Assembly (NCBI GenBank): GCA_033961575.1
Contig: CM066738.1
Span: 88,423,478-88,487,477 of the forward strand
Length of the DNA stretch: 64,000 nt
Direction: 5' to 3'
Source: Aselliscus stoliczkanus
Lineage: Eukaryota > Chordata > Mammalia > Chiroptera > Hipposideridae
Part shown: one piece after another, positions 33,546-45,840 of the stretch
How positions within the stretch are numbered: the first letter of the stretch is position 1
How the letters are laid out: each line of letters starts with the position of its first letter
Position numbers and translations under genes: made by a program
Notes under the pieces: generated by a model
The model's database searches: none
What the model was told of the DNA's origin: nothing
What the model saw: only the letters and a program-made list of their open reading frames with translations

Positions 33546-35479
33546 CCACTGGAACCCTGGCTGTGGGAATACAGCTGGGGTTACAGTACATAGAGGAACT
33601 GTTGTCAGTTAGGGCAATAGAACAATAGAAAGGAAATTTCAGGTTACAGTAATCACTACCGTGACAGAAGAGCACCCTGGCAGCATTTATAAGTCGTGTC
33701 CAGCCTCTTATTAGCTGTTCTTGGCTACCTGAGGGAGGGAATCTCCATATAACACCTGAAAGACAAGTAAGACTTCCCTGGGTTGGTGGGAGGGGTTGGG
33801 TGTTCAGGAGCAGAAAGGAGTCTCAGAAGGATGGACAAAAGCCAAAGGCAGAAATGCTAATGGCACATCTGTGGATCATCAGTATTTAAGTGCCTTAGAC
33901 CAGAACACGAGGGAGGAAGGAGTGAACGATGAACACAATCAGAAGAAATTAATGAGCTTAAATGCTGAACTGACTTAGATCCATGTGAATTTGTGTGATA
34001 CCCACCAATTAAGTAATCAAATAAATAAATAAAGCCTATTTCTTGAGTGTCTACTCTGTGCAAGGAAATGTAAAAGTTTTTTTTTTCTCTTCTGCTATTC
34101 TGGAGATATTGATCGAATGGAGAGAAAAGCAGGACATAATAAATTAAATGGCATAGCCAGTTCTGAGGCACAGGATGGTAATGGCTCTAGGGTAAAGGGT
34201 TTAGACTCCTTTGTACAAGAGACATTTGAAATCTCCAAGGTCTTGTGCTTTTCATCCAAGAAGTGCTGGTATGCTAGGGGGAAAGGTTGCCATGGCAGCC
34301 AGTAGTTGTTATGAAAGGAAAAAAGAAAAGGTTAATGCTAAATATTTTGCTAACAGCAATATCTGGCTTCTTCTTTGAATTTTTTTCCTCAGGGTTTCAC
34401 TTTTAAGATATCTTGTCAAGATTATAAATCAATAAACTTAGACAGGGTATGAAATATATATGCAGGAATATGTATGTGTAAGTATGCATATATGAATGTG
34501 CATGCCTGAGGACATCCTCATATATTTGCACTAATAAATAAATGTGTGTATTTGATGTATATTAAATGAACGGGTCTCTTAAACCTTAAGGGAATTAGTT
34601 ATTATGAATAATTATGTTTCTGAAATGGCCAAAAATTTTACTCTTTAAGCACAAATAATATTTCAATGGTTAATTTATTACATTAATAAGTTTATATTAG
34701 GTAAAATAGAAGGAACTTATGTATTATACTTTTAGTACATAACAAGTGTAATTAAGTAATAAAATGTGTAACTGTATAATGTCTGGATCCCTGTAGAATA
34801 TAAGAGCATGAGGACAAGGAATGTTGCATTCCTGACAGCACCTCCGTGTTTTGTACATGAGCCATGCTCAGGAAACATCTTTTCTATCTCTTCTTTGAAT
34901 GCATGGGTGAATTAAATATAGAAAGGTGACCAAGGAGGAACCAACCAGTTACTACAGCAAAAACTCATTAACTAGAGAGCTCAGAAGCTAGTGTCTCACT
35001 GCAATTGCTGAAGGTATTAGGTCCTTCGCATTAAAATTAATTTTGAGTGTCACAAATACCTTGTTACATACACTCTCTGCATAAAACATATGCACTACAG
35101 AAACTCTAAGCAGAAAAAAAAAACAATGAGAGTTGGGTTATTATGCTTTCTTGAGTGGAGTCTAGGTATCATGGTAGCAGATAACTGATAAGGGCCAAAA
35201 GAAAGCCAGAGACATGGGTTTTCTCCAAGCTCATGGTCAACCTATGCATGCTTTTAGATTATATTTGGAAACAGTGTGCCATGAAAAGAACTGAACAAAA
35301 TAAGTTTGATGTAAATTCTAATCCTGGGATCTACAAAAGGCAGAAATGAACCAGTGTTCCTTATTCTCTGGCCCTCCACTCAGGGAGCTGGGTATTTTTT
35401 GAGAAGAAAAAAAACATATCAGCTTGTGCTTATTGCACTACCACACATTTAGTTTTCAAAGGCAGAATCATCAACACCC
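33546..35479. other. Intron stretch
   Basis: An L2-like end at 34780-34900 is possible (AAGAGCATGAGGACAAGGAA). Otherwise nothing recognised. The open frames at 33796-34305 overlap on both strands. Confidence 0.35.
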
Positions 35480-36980
35480 TTGTCAATCATTTTACTTATG
35501 TTAGCCAGCATCCCTATTACTCGTTTAGTAATTATTCTTCAGAATCTTGACTTCTCTTCTCACGTCTTTAACCCTACCCTAATTTTCAGCAGATCCTCTT
35601 GCCCTCTTACTTCTCCCCAACAAGGAAATAAAAACATCCAAAAAGAATGACTTTAACACCTGGGACTAGCACCCAGAAGCTTATCTGTATCATTATATAT
35701 CTTACTCTCCCCAATCTCGGATGAAGAGAGGTTACTCATTGTGCCAAGTCTAATACTTCCATCTGGTCTCTGAGTCCTCTTTAGTCTACTTCAATCCTGC
35801 ACCGTTCATTGTCCCCTTTGTCCCAATTTTCAGCCTTCCTCTCTAATAGCCCCTTTTATTTTTTCCAGGAAAAATATGCACGTCAACTATTTTAAGAATT
35901 CAATCCTAGTTGCTGTCATATCTATCCTTCCACTCACCATCAGATGTAGATTATTCAGGAAAGTATTTGTGCAAGGTTAAGAAGGGGAGGAAAGTGATTG
36001 GGCTGAGGCAGGAAAGTGATTAGGAGAAACATGAGCAATCTCTATAATGCATCATAGATTCAGGTGCTGATTTGTCTTATCACTTCTGATTTGCCATCAA
36101 CATTCACAATCTGGATATTGCCTCCCTTCCCACCCATTCTCCTAAAATGGCTTTCAAAGGTATGAGTATCACTCCTGTCCCCTAACCCCATAGATGCTTC
36201 CAATGATCTTTCACATTTGACAAATTAACTACTCCTTTCTTTAAACTCTTTAACTTTGAGTTAGTGACCTCCTTCTTTCCTGATTTTTCTACCTCTTTCT
36301 GATTACTCTTTGGGAATATCTTGTCTGAGTGTCCTGAAAATCCCACTATTCATTAACTCTCTTCTCTGGCAATTACATGCCCCTGGATCATGTGGGTGAC
36401 TTTGTTTCTATTCTTCTTTGACATCTGGTCCTTATATGTCTTATTCAAATCCATAGCTTTAATTGTGCTCATGAGTATCTGCAAACCTCCTCTCTCAGTT
36501 TAAGTCCAGAATCACATGTATGACTGTCTGCTGGGAAGTTTCTCTGGAATGTTCCATAAGCAGTTCAAAATTAATATAATCAAATAAATTATTTTTCCTC
36601 CCAAATGTTGTCTTGGCTAATGACACTAATACTCCCAGTAATCCAGGTGAGAATATTTTAAGTCCTTTTAGATCCCTCTATGTCCTACATCCCTAAATCA
36701 AATTGTTAAGCAAGACTTTATTATTGTATGCTGGCATCCTCCCACTCCATTTGTGTGGCCTTAATTCAGGGCCTTGTTTTTTATCCCCTAAACAATTTTC
36801 CCACCTTCAGATTTGACTCTCCCAAATCTATCCGTCATATTATATAGCTAGAAGGACATTTCCATAACATGAAGGCAAATATGTATTAATAGCTCTCCAA
36901 TTTAAGTTATTTCTGTGATTCCCCATCATGATAACACAGTTGGGTACACATAATAAGTGCTCAAAAAATAGTGATATTAG
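35480..36980 (+). mobile_element. L2 LINE internal part, diverged
   Basis: C/T-rich plus-strand sequence following the L2 ORF2 layout: TCTTTAAACTCTTTAACTTT, GACTTTGTTTCTATTCTTCT, ATCTGCAAACCTCCTCTCTC, TAAGCAGTTCAAAATTAATA, AATTATTTTTCCTCCCAAAT, ATCCCTCTATGTCCTACATC and, near the end, GTACACATAATAAGTGCTCA. The 5' limit is a guess. Confidence 0.5.
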
Positions 36981-36984
36981 TCCT

Positions 36985-37125
36985 ACAGCTATTTGTATTA
37001 GATGAAGTCAGGTTTACCTCTTACTCTGGATAAGTAACTCTGCCTCTCAAACCTCAATTTCCTCTTCCTTAAAATACAAATAATAGCATCTCCTTCAGGT
37101 TATTATGCAGATTATCATAGATTAT
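36985..37125 (+). mobile_element. MIR fragment
   Basis: GGATAAGTAACTCTGCCTCT, CTCAATTTCCTCTTCCTTAA and AATAATAGCATCTCCTTCAG match the MIR core. Confidence 0.65.
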
Positions 37126-37669
37126 ATAGTAACATGGTCAGTAACCCTCTAGCATAAGAATGTACCTAATAAATATAGACTTAGTGATAATTTCTAATGA
37201 AGCACTCTGGACCCTTAGAAGATTCAAAGGCATCAGTTGGACTACTAGAATTAAAGGGTATGGGATATGACCCAAAGCAAAAGAGTTGAGGATTGCAGTG
37301 GCCTTTAGGGTCACGTTCAAGCGACCAAGTCATCATGTATGTCTCTGCCACAACCTCTCTGTCAAGTACTAGTTTCTGCAGGTACCCACTTATTGCACAT
37401 TCCTCTGTGAAGTGATCCTTTCTGTCAAAGGTTCTTATGTTTACTCAGTAGGGAATTTGAATTTTAGAGCTGAAATTGCCCCAAGGCACTCTACCCTCCA
37501 AATTCCTTTTTATATAAATGAAATACACTAAAAAACAATTTGGGAATACCTTGATTTTTGAGAGAGTGTATTTCTTCAATATTGGAGATGGAACTAATAT
37601 CCAGGACACTTTTATTTTGTTACCACATATACCTTTGTGTCTAAGGGCTGTAGACAGTACATGGGATGA

Positions 37670-38344
37670 GTGAATTCTGTGAACACTGACAGGGAAGCTT
37701 TAGAGAAGAGAGTTCCTCACGCAGCCACGCTCGCATGGCTGTGGGGAAGATGGCGATTACAGGCCGCTGCCATTTCTCCCTGTTTAGTCCGAGAGCAGCC
37801 AGGACTCTGGCTCTGGGGCTTTCACTTTAGGAAATTCAAATACAGACTTTTAAAATTTATATTCTTTACATTTTTATCATAGACGTTCTCATCCCTTTGG
37901 ATTTGAAAGATACGATATATAGATTCAAATGGCTGCACAGATGACAGCGTGTAACTGTTACAGGGAACCCCTCTGTGGCCTTAGAACCTCCTTCCATTTG
38001 TGTTTGCCAAGCCCAGGTGCCCAATCCCTCCCCAGGTGGACAACTCGACCTGCCTCCGAGGCCGGGCACACAGCATGCCCACGCAACGAAGGTAATCTCG
38101 ACAAGTCTATTAAGAAGCAGCAGCCTGACACAGCCTCTCTGAATCGGTGACACATGTTTTCTCTTCCAGACTCCAGTCATGTCATACGGCAAACAACACT
38201 GTGACTGCAGTGACTTGTCAGACTCACTGATGTTATCTGTGCTCCATCCTCCCCAGAAGCAGCCGAGACCATCGTCTGCTTAGTCAAAACAGCAGGTCTC
38301 GCTAAAATACAAGGGAGAAACATATCTTCTTTAAGAGGATGATT
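37670..38344. other. GC-richer, CpG-containing unique stretch in the intron
   Basis: About 17 CpG sites by eye within 650 bases, while the flanks are AT-rich and nearly free of CpG. I recognise no repeat. Motifs include GAAGATGGCGATTACAGG (YY1-like) near 37746. Short open frames occur on both strands (for example minus 37866-38192) but none shows a family I know. It could be a regulatory element, an old retrocopy or chance. Confidence 0.35.
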
Positions 38345-38520
38345 TCTGAAAGCAAATGGCCTGAGTTCTAATCCCATCTCTGCTACTTACTAGTTGAATG
38401 GCCTTAACTAAGTTATTTAGTCTTTCTAATACTTCATGTCCTCATCTAAAATGGGGTTAATAAGAGCTAAAATGGGGTTAATAAATTAGGTAATATAAAG
38501 AAAATCTTCATGCTAATTAC
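38345..38520 (+). mobile_element. MIR with a 21-bp tandem duplication
   Basis: CTGAGTTCTAATCCCATCTC, ACTAGTTGAATGGCCTTAAC and ACTTCATGTCCTCATCTAAA are MIR. The unit CTAAAATGGGGTTAATAAGA occurs twice in tandem from about 38446, a local duplication inside the MIR. Confidence 0.75.
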
Positions 38521-39017
38521 CTAGTAAATGTACTATAAATTTGGGCTTTTTGTTTTGCTTATTCATTTAATATTATATGTATGACTGGCTTGTCTCCACT
38601 TTGAAATCATACAGTACTGAAGAGTGAGAACTTCGATTCTTGTCTGTACAAAGGTCACCAGAAATGGGGAGTTTCTATTGTAGTAACTGAGTTATTCCGA
38701 TATGGTAGACTCCATTACCATATCCTCAGAGTGGCTGAATGTTCCTTTAGGCATATTTTATTGAACGTATCATAAGAGCATTTTCCTAAAATTATAATTA
38801 TTGTTTCTTTTTCCTTTTTTTTTTGCAAAAGCAACTGTAGTTATATATAATCAATGTGGGGTGGAGCTACCTTTTTTACCCAGTCTGTTGAAAGCCCTGA
38901 AGTCTGTTTGGTTCCCCTGTTGTTGTTTTTCTTCACCTTTCTCCTGTATATCCTTTTAAATTTCTCATTTTTCTTCCATTATTCTATTTTATTTTTATTT
39001 TATTTATTAAATAATAT
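38521..39017. other. Intron stretch
   Basis: Nothing recognised. Confidence 0.3.
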
Positions 39018-39018
39018 A

Positions 39019-39148
39019 TCAGGGGTGCCAAAAAATATATACATATGACTTGTATTCATCTTTTATTATCAGTATATAATGATTATTACAATTTTAATAT
39101 AGTTTTGTCCTTTCTTAAAATGTGTATACATTATTTTGGCACCCTCTA
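39019..39148. mobile_element. Tc1/mariner-like MITE, about 130 bp
   Basis: Left end AGGGGTGCCAAAAAATATAT and right end TATACATTATTTTGGCACCC are inverted copies with TA at the edges. The interior is AT-rich and non-coding. Confidence 0.75.
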
Positions 39149-39280
39149 TATGTAATACTTTATTAACACATTCAATATCATGATCTAGTGGCAGGTTTAG
39201 AATCAGTATAATTTTTTTTCCCCCAAAGGAATAAGTCTGATTTTATTTTATTTACCTATTTTTCAGCATTTGATTTTTTT

Positions 39281-39385
39281 TTTTTTTTTTGAGGGCAATG
39301 TCACTGGCCCTCATATGTGGGACCGAACCGGGGCTGCTGGCTTCCCAGGCCAGCGCTTAACCACCATGCCACTCGGCCGGCCCAA
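39281..39385 (-). mobile_element. Short tRNA SINE (Rhin-1-like)
   Basis: T run, GAGGGCAATGTCACTGGCCC, GGCTTCCCAGGCCAGCGC and CCACTCGGCCGGCCC. Target duplication CATTTGATTTTTTT at 39267-39280 and 39386-39399. Confidence 0.92.
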
Positions 39386-39399
39386 CATTTGATTTTTTT

Positions 39400-39793
39400 A
39401 ATTAAAATTTCTTGGGGTGACAATGGTTGGTAAAATTACATAGATTTCAAGTATACAATTCAGTAATACATCATCTATATATCACATTGTGTGTTTACCA
39501 CATAGACTCAGTTCTCTTTCCATCACCATATATTTGACCCCCTTTATCCTCTACTACTGTCCCCACTTTCCCCTATACCCTCTGCTAACCACTAAACTAT
39601 TTTCTTTATTTGTTTGTCTTGTCCCTTTGTTGCTTTCAGTTTTATATCCCACATATCAGTGAAATCATATGGTTCTTGACTTTTTCTGTCTGACTTATTT
39701 CGCTTAGCATAATAATCTCAAGATTCATCCAGGTTGTCACAAATGACACTACTTCATCTTTTCTTATGGCAGAATAGTGTTCCATTGTGTATA
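39400..39793 (-). mobile_element. Older L1 3' end
   Basis: Minus-strand L1: TTTCTTGGGGTGACAATGGT, CAATTCAGTAATACATCATC, TTCCATCACCATATATTTGA, CACATATCAGTGAAATCATA and GTTCCATTGTGTATATGA. It belongs to the same lineage as 45105-45385. The mariner at 39794 cuts it off. Confidence 0.8.
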
Positions 39794-40355
39794 TGACAAT
39801 TCAGTTCGCAAACTTGTTGCAATGATGTTGCTAGCCTTTTTTTTTATATCAGAGGGATTATTCATTATGAGTTGGAATCAAATGGACAAAGAGTTAACCA
39901 AGTTTACTATTTGAAAGTGCTGAAAAGGCTGCGTTAGAAAGTTAGACCAAAATGACCTAAACTTTTCACCAACAATTCATGGCTCTCGCATCACGACAAT
40001 GCACCAGCTCACACAGCACTGTGTGTGAGGGAATTTTTAGCCAGTAAACAAATAACTGTATGGTAACACCCTCCCTACTCACCTGATCTGGCTCCCAATG
40101 ACTTCTTTCTTTAACTGAAGATAAAGGAAATATTGAAAGAAAGACACTTTGATGATATTCAGGACATCAAGGCTAATATGATAGCTCTGATGGCCATTCC
40201 AGAAAAAGAGTTCCAAAATTGCTTTGAAGGGTGGACTAGGCACTGATGTCAGCACATAGCTTTCCAAGGGGTGTACTTTGAAGGTGACCATAGTGATATT
40301 CAGCAATAGGTACCTAGCACTTTTTCTAGGACAAGTTCGTGAACTTAATTGTTCA
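39794..40355 (+). mobile_element. Internally deleted mariner, third family
   Basis: Inverted ends TGACAATTCAGTTCGCAAAC and GTTCGTGAACTTAATTGTTC, 562 bp in all. The plus strand encodes broken transposase: HHDNAPAHTALCVREFLASK (second aspartate intact), then after a stop HPPYSPDLAPNDFFL (third aspartate intact), RHFDDIQDIKANMIAL and NCFEGWTRH. The N-terminal half is gone and at least two stops interrupt the rest. The extreme ends may be lost, as I see no clear TA pair. Confidence 0.8.
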
Positions 40356-40769
40356 CCCAAATATACCTGGTTTTTGTGTGTCTAAAGTGGGTAACCCAAA
40401 ATGGTCAGAGAAAGAGGAAGGTGATCTGGATGAAATAAATAATGCTCCAGGGAGGAAGAAACCAGTGGAACTTAGAAATGACTCTAACACATGAGTTTCA
40501 TTTTAAAGAAGGTAAGCTAAGTTTATGCTCTTCTATACAACATGGTGACCATACGGTTCTTATCCAAAAATTAAGGGAGAGAGTAGGCGATATCTGAAAT
40601 TTCTTCTATCCCCAGTTTTCAGTGATTTCTCAAACTATTTATTTATTTATTTATTTACCTTTCTCTATCATGCCTGCCCACCCTTTGTTTTTGAATCAAT
40701 CTCTTTTCATGGCCCATTTCCAGGAGTATTATGAACAATCATCCAGTTGCTAATCACCCCATATCCTCC
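40356..40769. other. Intron stretch
   Basis: A short (TTTA)n tract at 40638-40658; otherwise nothing recognised. Confidence 0.35.
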
Positions 40770-41030
40770 ACATTCTATACTCCAGCCATTTAAAACTACT
40801 CACATTTTCATGAATGTATCATTCATCACACAGCTTAAAAGTTAGGCCTCCACTGTATTTGAAGTGAAGCATTATCTTCACTCGACCTTGTACATAGTCA
40901 CAGGTATCTTATGAACTAGGAGCCCTTTTTTCCTCATAAATAGTACTTCTTGAGGGTAGAGACTATCATACTCATTTTGTATTCTCAGAATTTAAACTTA
41001 ACAGGGATTTGATAAATATTTGTTGAATGA
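40770..41030 (+). mobile_element. L2 LINE 3' end
   Basis: Ends CTTGAGGGTAGAGACTATCA, TTTTGTATTCTCAGAATTTA and TTTGATAAATATTTGTTGAA, the L2 terminus. Confidence 0.7.
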
Positions 41031-44000
41031 ATTGGATTCACAAATACAGTACCTGTGTTGCTAAGGTATTCCCCTCATCTGCAGACTTGTATAACAGATT
41101 GCTGTGGGAAGATTTTCTAATAACTCCTCCTATTTCCCTAAGTATGTGCCATCTCTGAGAAAGCTATGAAATACTAGCATAAATAATTAAAAACAAAGCT
41201 CACTTACCATACTAATTTGTGATGTAGCCTTATTTAGTTTATAATGTTTACTTGCTAGATGATCTGAGAAATCTGAGATTCCATTATTTTAGCTATCTTG
41301 AAAAGTCATTACCTTAATATTTAGGGGCATTCTTCATTACTTACTATTCTTCATTAGTAAGCTTCCCTGAGCCTATATTTTCTTCTCCATGGGGGCTTGG
41401 GATATCCATTAATTTTGCCATTAGTTTCTGGATCTAACGTTTGGAATGCATAATGAATGCATTTGCAACTTAGTGGGATGAATATTTTGCAATTATGAAA
41501 GCAATTAATATTTTGTTTGTGTCAGAGGGAAACAAAAGCTTTCAAGAATAAGGCATTCCATATAAAGAAATGTAGGCCTAAGCTGTAACTAGATATAAAG
41601 CAAATTATCTCTGAAGAGTAATGCAAATGACCCAGTTCATGGAAAATTTAGATACAATAAGTTTTAACTTGAAAAATGTCTTCATCTTCTCTGAGACGAG
41701 TTGACATGCAGCCTGTCCTCATGAAAAAGGAAATATTTACTGTCTCCATAGGTATTTTACAACATTAAAATTCTGTTTGTGGCTTTTGTAAACCTCTCCT
41801 GGAAAATTACAAGTGAGATTAAAAGGAACTCTGACAGCCTGGGGAGGAATTGATAGATGACCTGCCATATTTAAGACAGCCAGCTCTCTGCTAAGGTCAG
41901 CCCTCACATACTGAGAGGACAAAAGTGAAACACAGGCTCTATGGAGAACAAGGAGGCTGAAAGAACAAAGTGTGTTGACATCAGTGATCTCCAGCCATGG
42001 CCTAAAGGGAAAGACTATCATTTTAATGTATCTACATATATACACACAAATATTTAGGCACATATATTTTATAAATAGATAGATAGATGATAGATAGATA
42101 AATGATGGATAGACAGATATAGATAATTTATGTGTATTATATAATTTATATATGATATCGTATATAGGGGAGGGGGGTGTGTGTGTCCATATGAGGATTA
42201 AAAAAAATGCAGTGATTTTCCATGTCCTTGACTTTCCTAATAGGAGATTTTTGCTCCTCATCCTCACTGCTCTAGTTAAGTTTGTACGTTTAGCTTTCTG
42301 AATGTGTTTGTCAGAATGATAACGGGATCAGCATAAGATAAAATTTGGTGTGGAGTTACCATTAACGAAACCATCTAAATCAGAAAAGCAGGCCCAAGTG
42401 CTGGTCTCAATGCAGCCTAGCAATAAACTGCCCCCTGGGTGCCTGAGCCTGCCAACCACCAGTCATTAGAAGTTCAAGGTTTCCATGGATACCTCATCCT
42501 GGGTACAGGTGAAATGATAACTCTTCAGAAGCTCTTTGCACAAACATGATGACTTGGAGTTCAGTGGGGGTTAGCCTAATTAGTTACCAGAGGGAAGCAG
42601 GTTTCTATGAATGGCTTCCAAGGCCCACTTTAATTAAAGGACAAAAAGGGATGAGTTAGTGAAATTATGGAAGGCAGTAAAACAAAATTTTAACTTGGAT
42701 CTGATTTTATTGCTCCTCTAATACTATTGACTGATTCCCTGTTGCCTAAAACATAGAATAGATATGACCTAGACAAAGCTAATGAGGCCCCTTCCTAGGA
42801 ATTTTGCTAGCAGTCTTTGGAAATAGTCATGTTTCTTGATAGGAGTAGCTAAGTTTGTGATGTATAAGTGCCTATATAAGGATTGAATCAATAGAAATAC
42901 AAGACAAATAAAGACAGAAAGGTTGTGATGATATAATCAGTGGCTCTGAATCTAATTATGCTAGAGCCAAATGAATTAGTTTTCCCACTTATATGAGTTA
43001 ATAAATTATTTTTTCTTGTTTTTGTTTTATTGTTTAAACTAGAATAATGTAGAGTTCTGTAAGAACGGAGTGGGTCCTGATTAACATGGCCATCAAGGTT
43101 TTATTTCAGTAAATAGTGTACAATGATGTAAAGCATTACTCCTTTATGTTCCCCTGGGACTACCAGTGACTGCTGGAATTACTCTGGAAAGAACCCACAG
43201 TTGGAAGCAAAGAAGATAAATGGCAAATGGCCAGTTTCAATGGGAGCCTGATGCCTGGTGTTAGATATTCATATTTTGCATCAGATTTCAAGGACTAGAT
43301 AGGTATTATTTGCCTCGACAAATACTTAAAAAAAATAGGCTAAAAACAAACAGAAATTTGGCACACCAGAAATTAGTAAGCAGGATACTATTTCTTCTCC
43401 TACCCATCTCATGTAACATAGAAGGCCACACTATCTGTGATTGCTTATAAAATATGATTGTGTCTATAAGAATGGTATCCCATTTTCTAGATGGAGACTG
43501 GATGTTTTCTAAACTATGGAATATGCTGCCATGCTCAGATACACTGAACTATGGGGGAATGAACCTTAGGGAAAAGATGGGGTTACAGTGCATTGTGAGA
43601 ACTCCAATATTGATTTCCAAAGCAGTCAAGACCCAATATAGACACAAGGCAGTCATGGTTGAAATTTTTAGGCTTTATTGTGGCCTAAATCAGGTTTGGA
43701 AAGAAATTACAGTTTTTGGTTGGTCACTCAGAGGCTGTCCAAAGATTCTAGGATTGGTGTTTGGGAGATACACCAATTACTGGATGAGGAAAGGCCAGAA
43801 ATGTAACTTGTGTCTCCAAAGGTAGAATTATTTTAGACTACCTGGGCATTGAAAGACAAGCTAACATAGCAGAGATAGTTCAGGTCATTGTCAATGCGAA
43901 GACCAGCCTATAGGGTGTGGTCACTAGTATCCATAGCAACAGAGAAGTTACAATCATCTACAATAGAAGCAGAGCTTTCTATTCAGAGAGAAGCAGATAC

Positions 44001-44792
44001 CAATCCTTTCTTCATTTCTCCCTCTCTTACTACCCAGGCATATTCACCATCTTCAGTAGTTTGATGAAACTACAGAAAGTTGATGGAACAGAGAGGAAGA
44101 GGGCTGAACAAGGTGAATTAGCATCCCCTTCCTTTGACACAACTCTCGTTCTAGATCTACAAAACCTGAGCCCAAGCTCTTGAAGATGGAACTCTGAATC
44201 AGGTTGTGACAAACAGTAACACTTAAACTTGGTTAAATATTTACCTGAAATGGAATAGCCTTAGGCAGGAGCTAATTAAAAAGCCAAAGGACCGGATTGA
44301 TATTTTGTGGAAGGAATGGAGATATTGTTAACTGGCAATATTAAATTCATAATTTTCCATGCCAGTTCATAATGGGTAGAGAATTTAAAGAACAAAACAG
44401 GTTTTAATGGTGTCTCTGAGTTAAGACTGCTGAAGACAGTATTCCCATCCAAGAATAGATGCTAAAAGAAGAAAGGAATGAAGATAGAAAGGAAGGGAGG
44501 GAAAGAAAGGCCCAACCTATTACCATCAGTTTATTTTATGAAAGTTCATTTTCAAAGCAAAATATCAAATGAAGAAGAACTAATATCAAAACAAATGATG
44601 GCATTTCATATGGGATAAATGTGAAAAAATAACTCCACATTGTCCTTTTTCTCTATTTTATGGCAGAATGGTACAAATTTTATCATGGACTGGCATTTGG
44701 ACACCGACCACAGATTTCAATAGTCACCTTCATCTATTTACTTTTACAAAACCATCTCCCACAATGTCCCTGGTCTTTTGCCTAAAATCGTA
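41031..44792. other. Intron stretch
   Basis: About 3.8 kb with no exon or repeat that I can name, apart from a GATA-type simple repeat at 42073-42125 and a GT run near 42176-42186. Open frames of 176 residues (minus, 41737-42267) and 123 residues (plus, 43454-43825) match no family and are probably chance. Confidence 0.4.
42073..42125. repeat. (GATA)n-like microsatellite
   Basis: Imperfect TAGA/GATA units. Confidence 0.85.
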
Positions 44793-44809
44793 CCAAATAG
44801 AAGATTTTA

Positions 44810-44924
44810 TTTATTTATTTATTTATTTTTGAGGGCAGTGTCACTGGCCCTCATATGTGAGACCGAACCGGGACCACTGGCTTCCCAGGCCAGCACTTAA
44901 CCACCGTGCCACTTGGCCAGCCCT
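44810..44924 (-). mobile_element. Short tRNA SINE (Rhin-1-like)
   Basis: The tail is (TTTA)n on plus; then GAGGGCAGTGTCACTGGCCC, GGCTTCCCAGGCCAGCAC and CCACTTGGCCAGCCC. A perfect 17-bp target duplication, CCAAATAGAAGATTTTA, is at 44793-44809 and 44925-44941. Confidence 0.95.
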
Positions 44925-45104
44925 CCAAATAGAAGATTTTAAATAACATAGATTTTCTTGAATGTGTTTTGCTAGTCTTCCTATCATTATTTCTGTGTCT
45001 ACTCTTTCCTTAGCGGGAATTGTCTTTCCTTTCTTGTAGGGCTGAACAACCAATAATCATATATGAAGAAAGAGAAGAAATGTCAGTTTCACTGTAATGC
45101 CATT

Positions 45105-45385
45105 TTTTTTTTAAGTTTAAAGTTTATTGGGGTGACAGTGGTTAGTAAAGCTACACAAGTTTCTGGTGTACAATTCTGTAATACATCATCTATATATCAC
45201 ACTGTGTGTTCACCACCCAAAGTCAGTACTTTTTCCATCACCATATATTTGATACCGTTTACCCTCATCTACCACTCCTCTCCTCCCTTACTCTCTGGTA
45301 ACCACTAAACTATTGTCTGTGTCTATGAGTGTTTGTTTCTTTATTTGTTTGTCTTCTTCCATTGTTGTTTTCAGTTTTATAATGC
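45105..45385 (-). mobile_element. Older L1 3' end
   Basis: T run then AAAGTTTATTGGGGTGACAG, CTGGTGTACAATTCTGTAAT, TTCCATCACCATATATTTGA and GTTGTTTTCAGTTTTATAAT. 5'-truncated L1 3' UTR. Confidence 0.8.
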
Positions 45386-45609
45386 CATTCTTGACACCTC
45401 CAAGATGAGGTAAAAGCTCTCTCTTATGTACTTTGTGTATCCTTTTGTGATGGCATTTATCACATTTCTTTCCACATTTGTTTTCATGTTGATCAATTTA
45501 ACTTGAAATTAAATTCCTTGAAGGAAGAAAAGCAGCTTAAGCAGATCATAAGTATGAATTCTTATACTTAAGATTACAAAATGAAATCTTATAAACATAA
45601 ATTCAAAGT

Positions 45610-45840
45610 TTTATTCAAATCCTGTCTCAGTCACTTACTAGTTCTGTGGCATTAGACAAACTATTTTACCTCTCTGCAACTCAGATTATCTTTTTTTTTT
45701 TTTTTGAGGGCAGTGTCACTGGATCCTCATATGCGGGACCTGAACCGGGGCCGCTGGCTTCCCAAGCCAGAGCTTAACTACCGTGCCACTCAGCCAGCCC
45801 CAACTCAGATTATCTTTAATTCGCTGATTTTTTCCCACAG
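45610..45840 (+). mobile_element. MIR split by a SINE
   Basis: TCAGTCACTTACTAGTTCTG, CATTAGACAAACTATTTTAC and CAACTCAGATTATCTTTAAT form a MIR core. The SINE at 45694-45800 is inserted within it. Confidence 0.6.
45694..45800 (-). mobile_element. Short tRNA SINE (Rhin-1-like) nested in a MIR
   Basis: T run, GAGGGCAGTGTCACTGGATC, GGCTTCCCAAGCCAGAGC and CCACTCAGCCAGCCC. A perfect 17-bp target duplication, CAACTCAGATTATCTTT, is at 45677-45693 and 45801-45817. Confidence 0.95.

Noticed and set aside
37746..37763. GATGGCG motif as the 5' end of another L1
   Set aside because: It resembles the L1 YY1 site, but no L1 sequence follows on either strand.
37670..38192. Possible processed pseudogene
   Set aside because: GC-rich with open frames on both strands, but no protein that I recognise, no poly-A tail and no target duplications; left as an unexplained island.
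41737..42267. 176-residue open frame on the minus strand
   Set aside because: It crosses a GATA microsatellite, has no recognisable domain and no exon signals; chance.
43454..43825. 123-residue open frame on the plus strand
   Set aside because: No known family, no splice or promoter context, ordinary intron composition.
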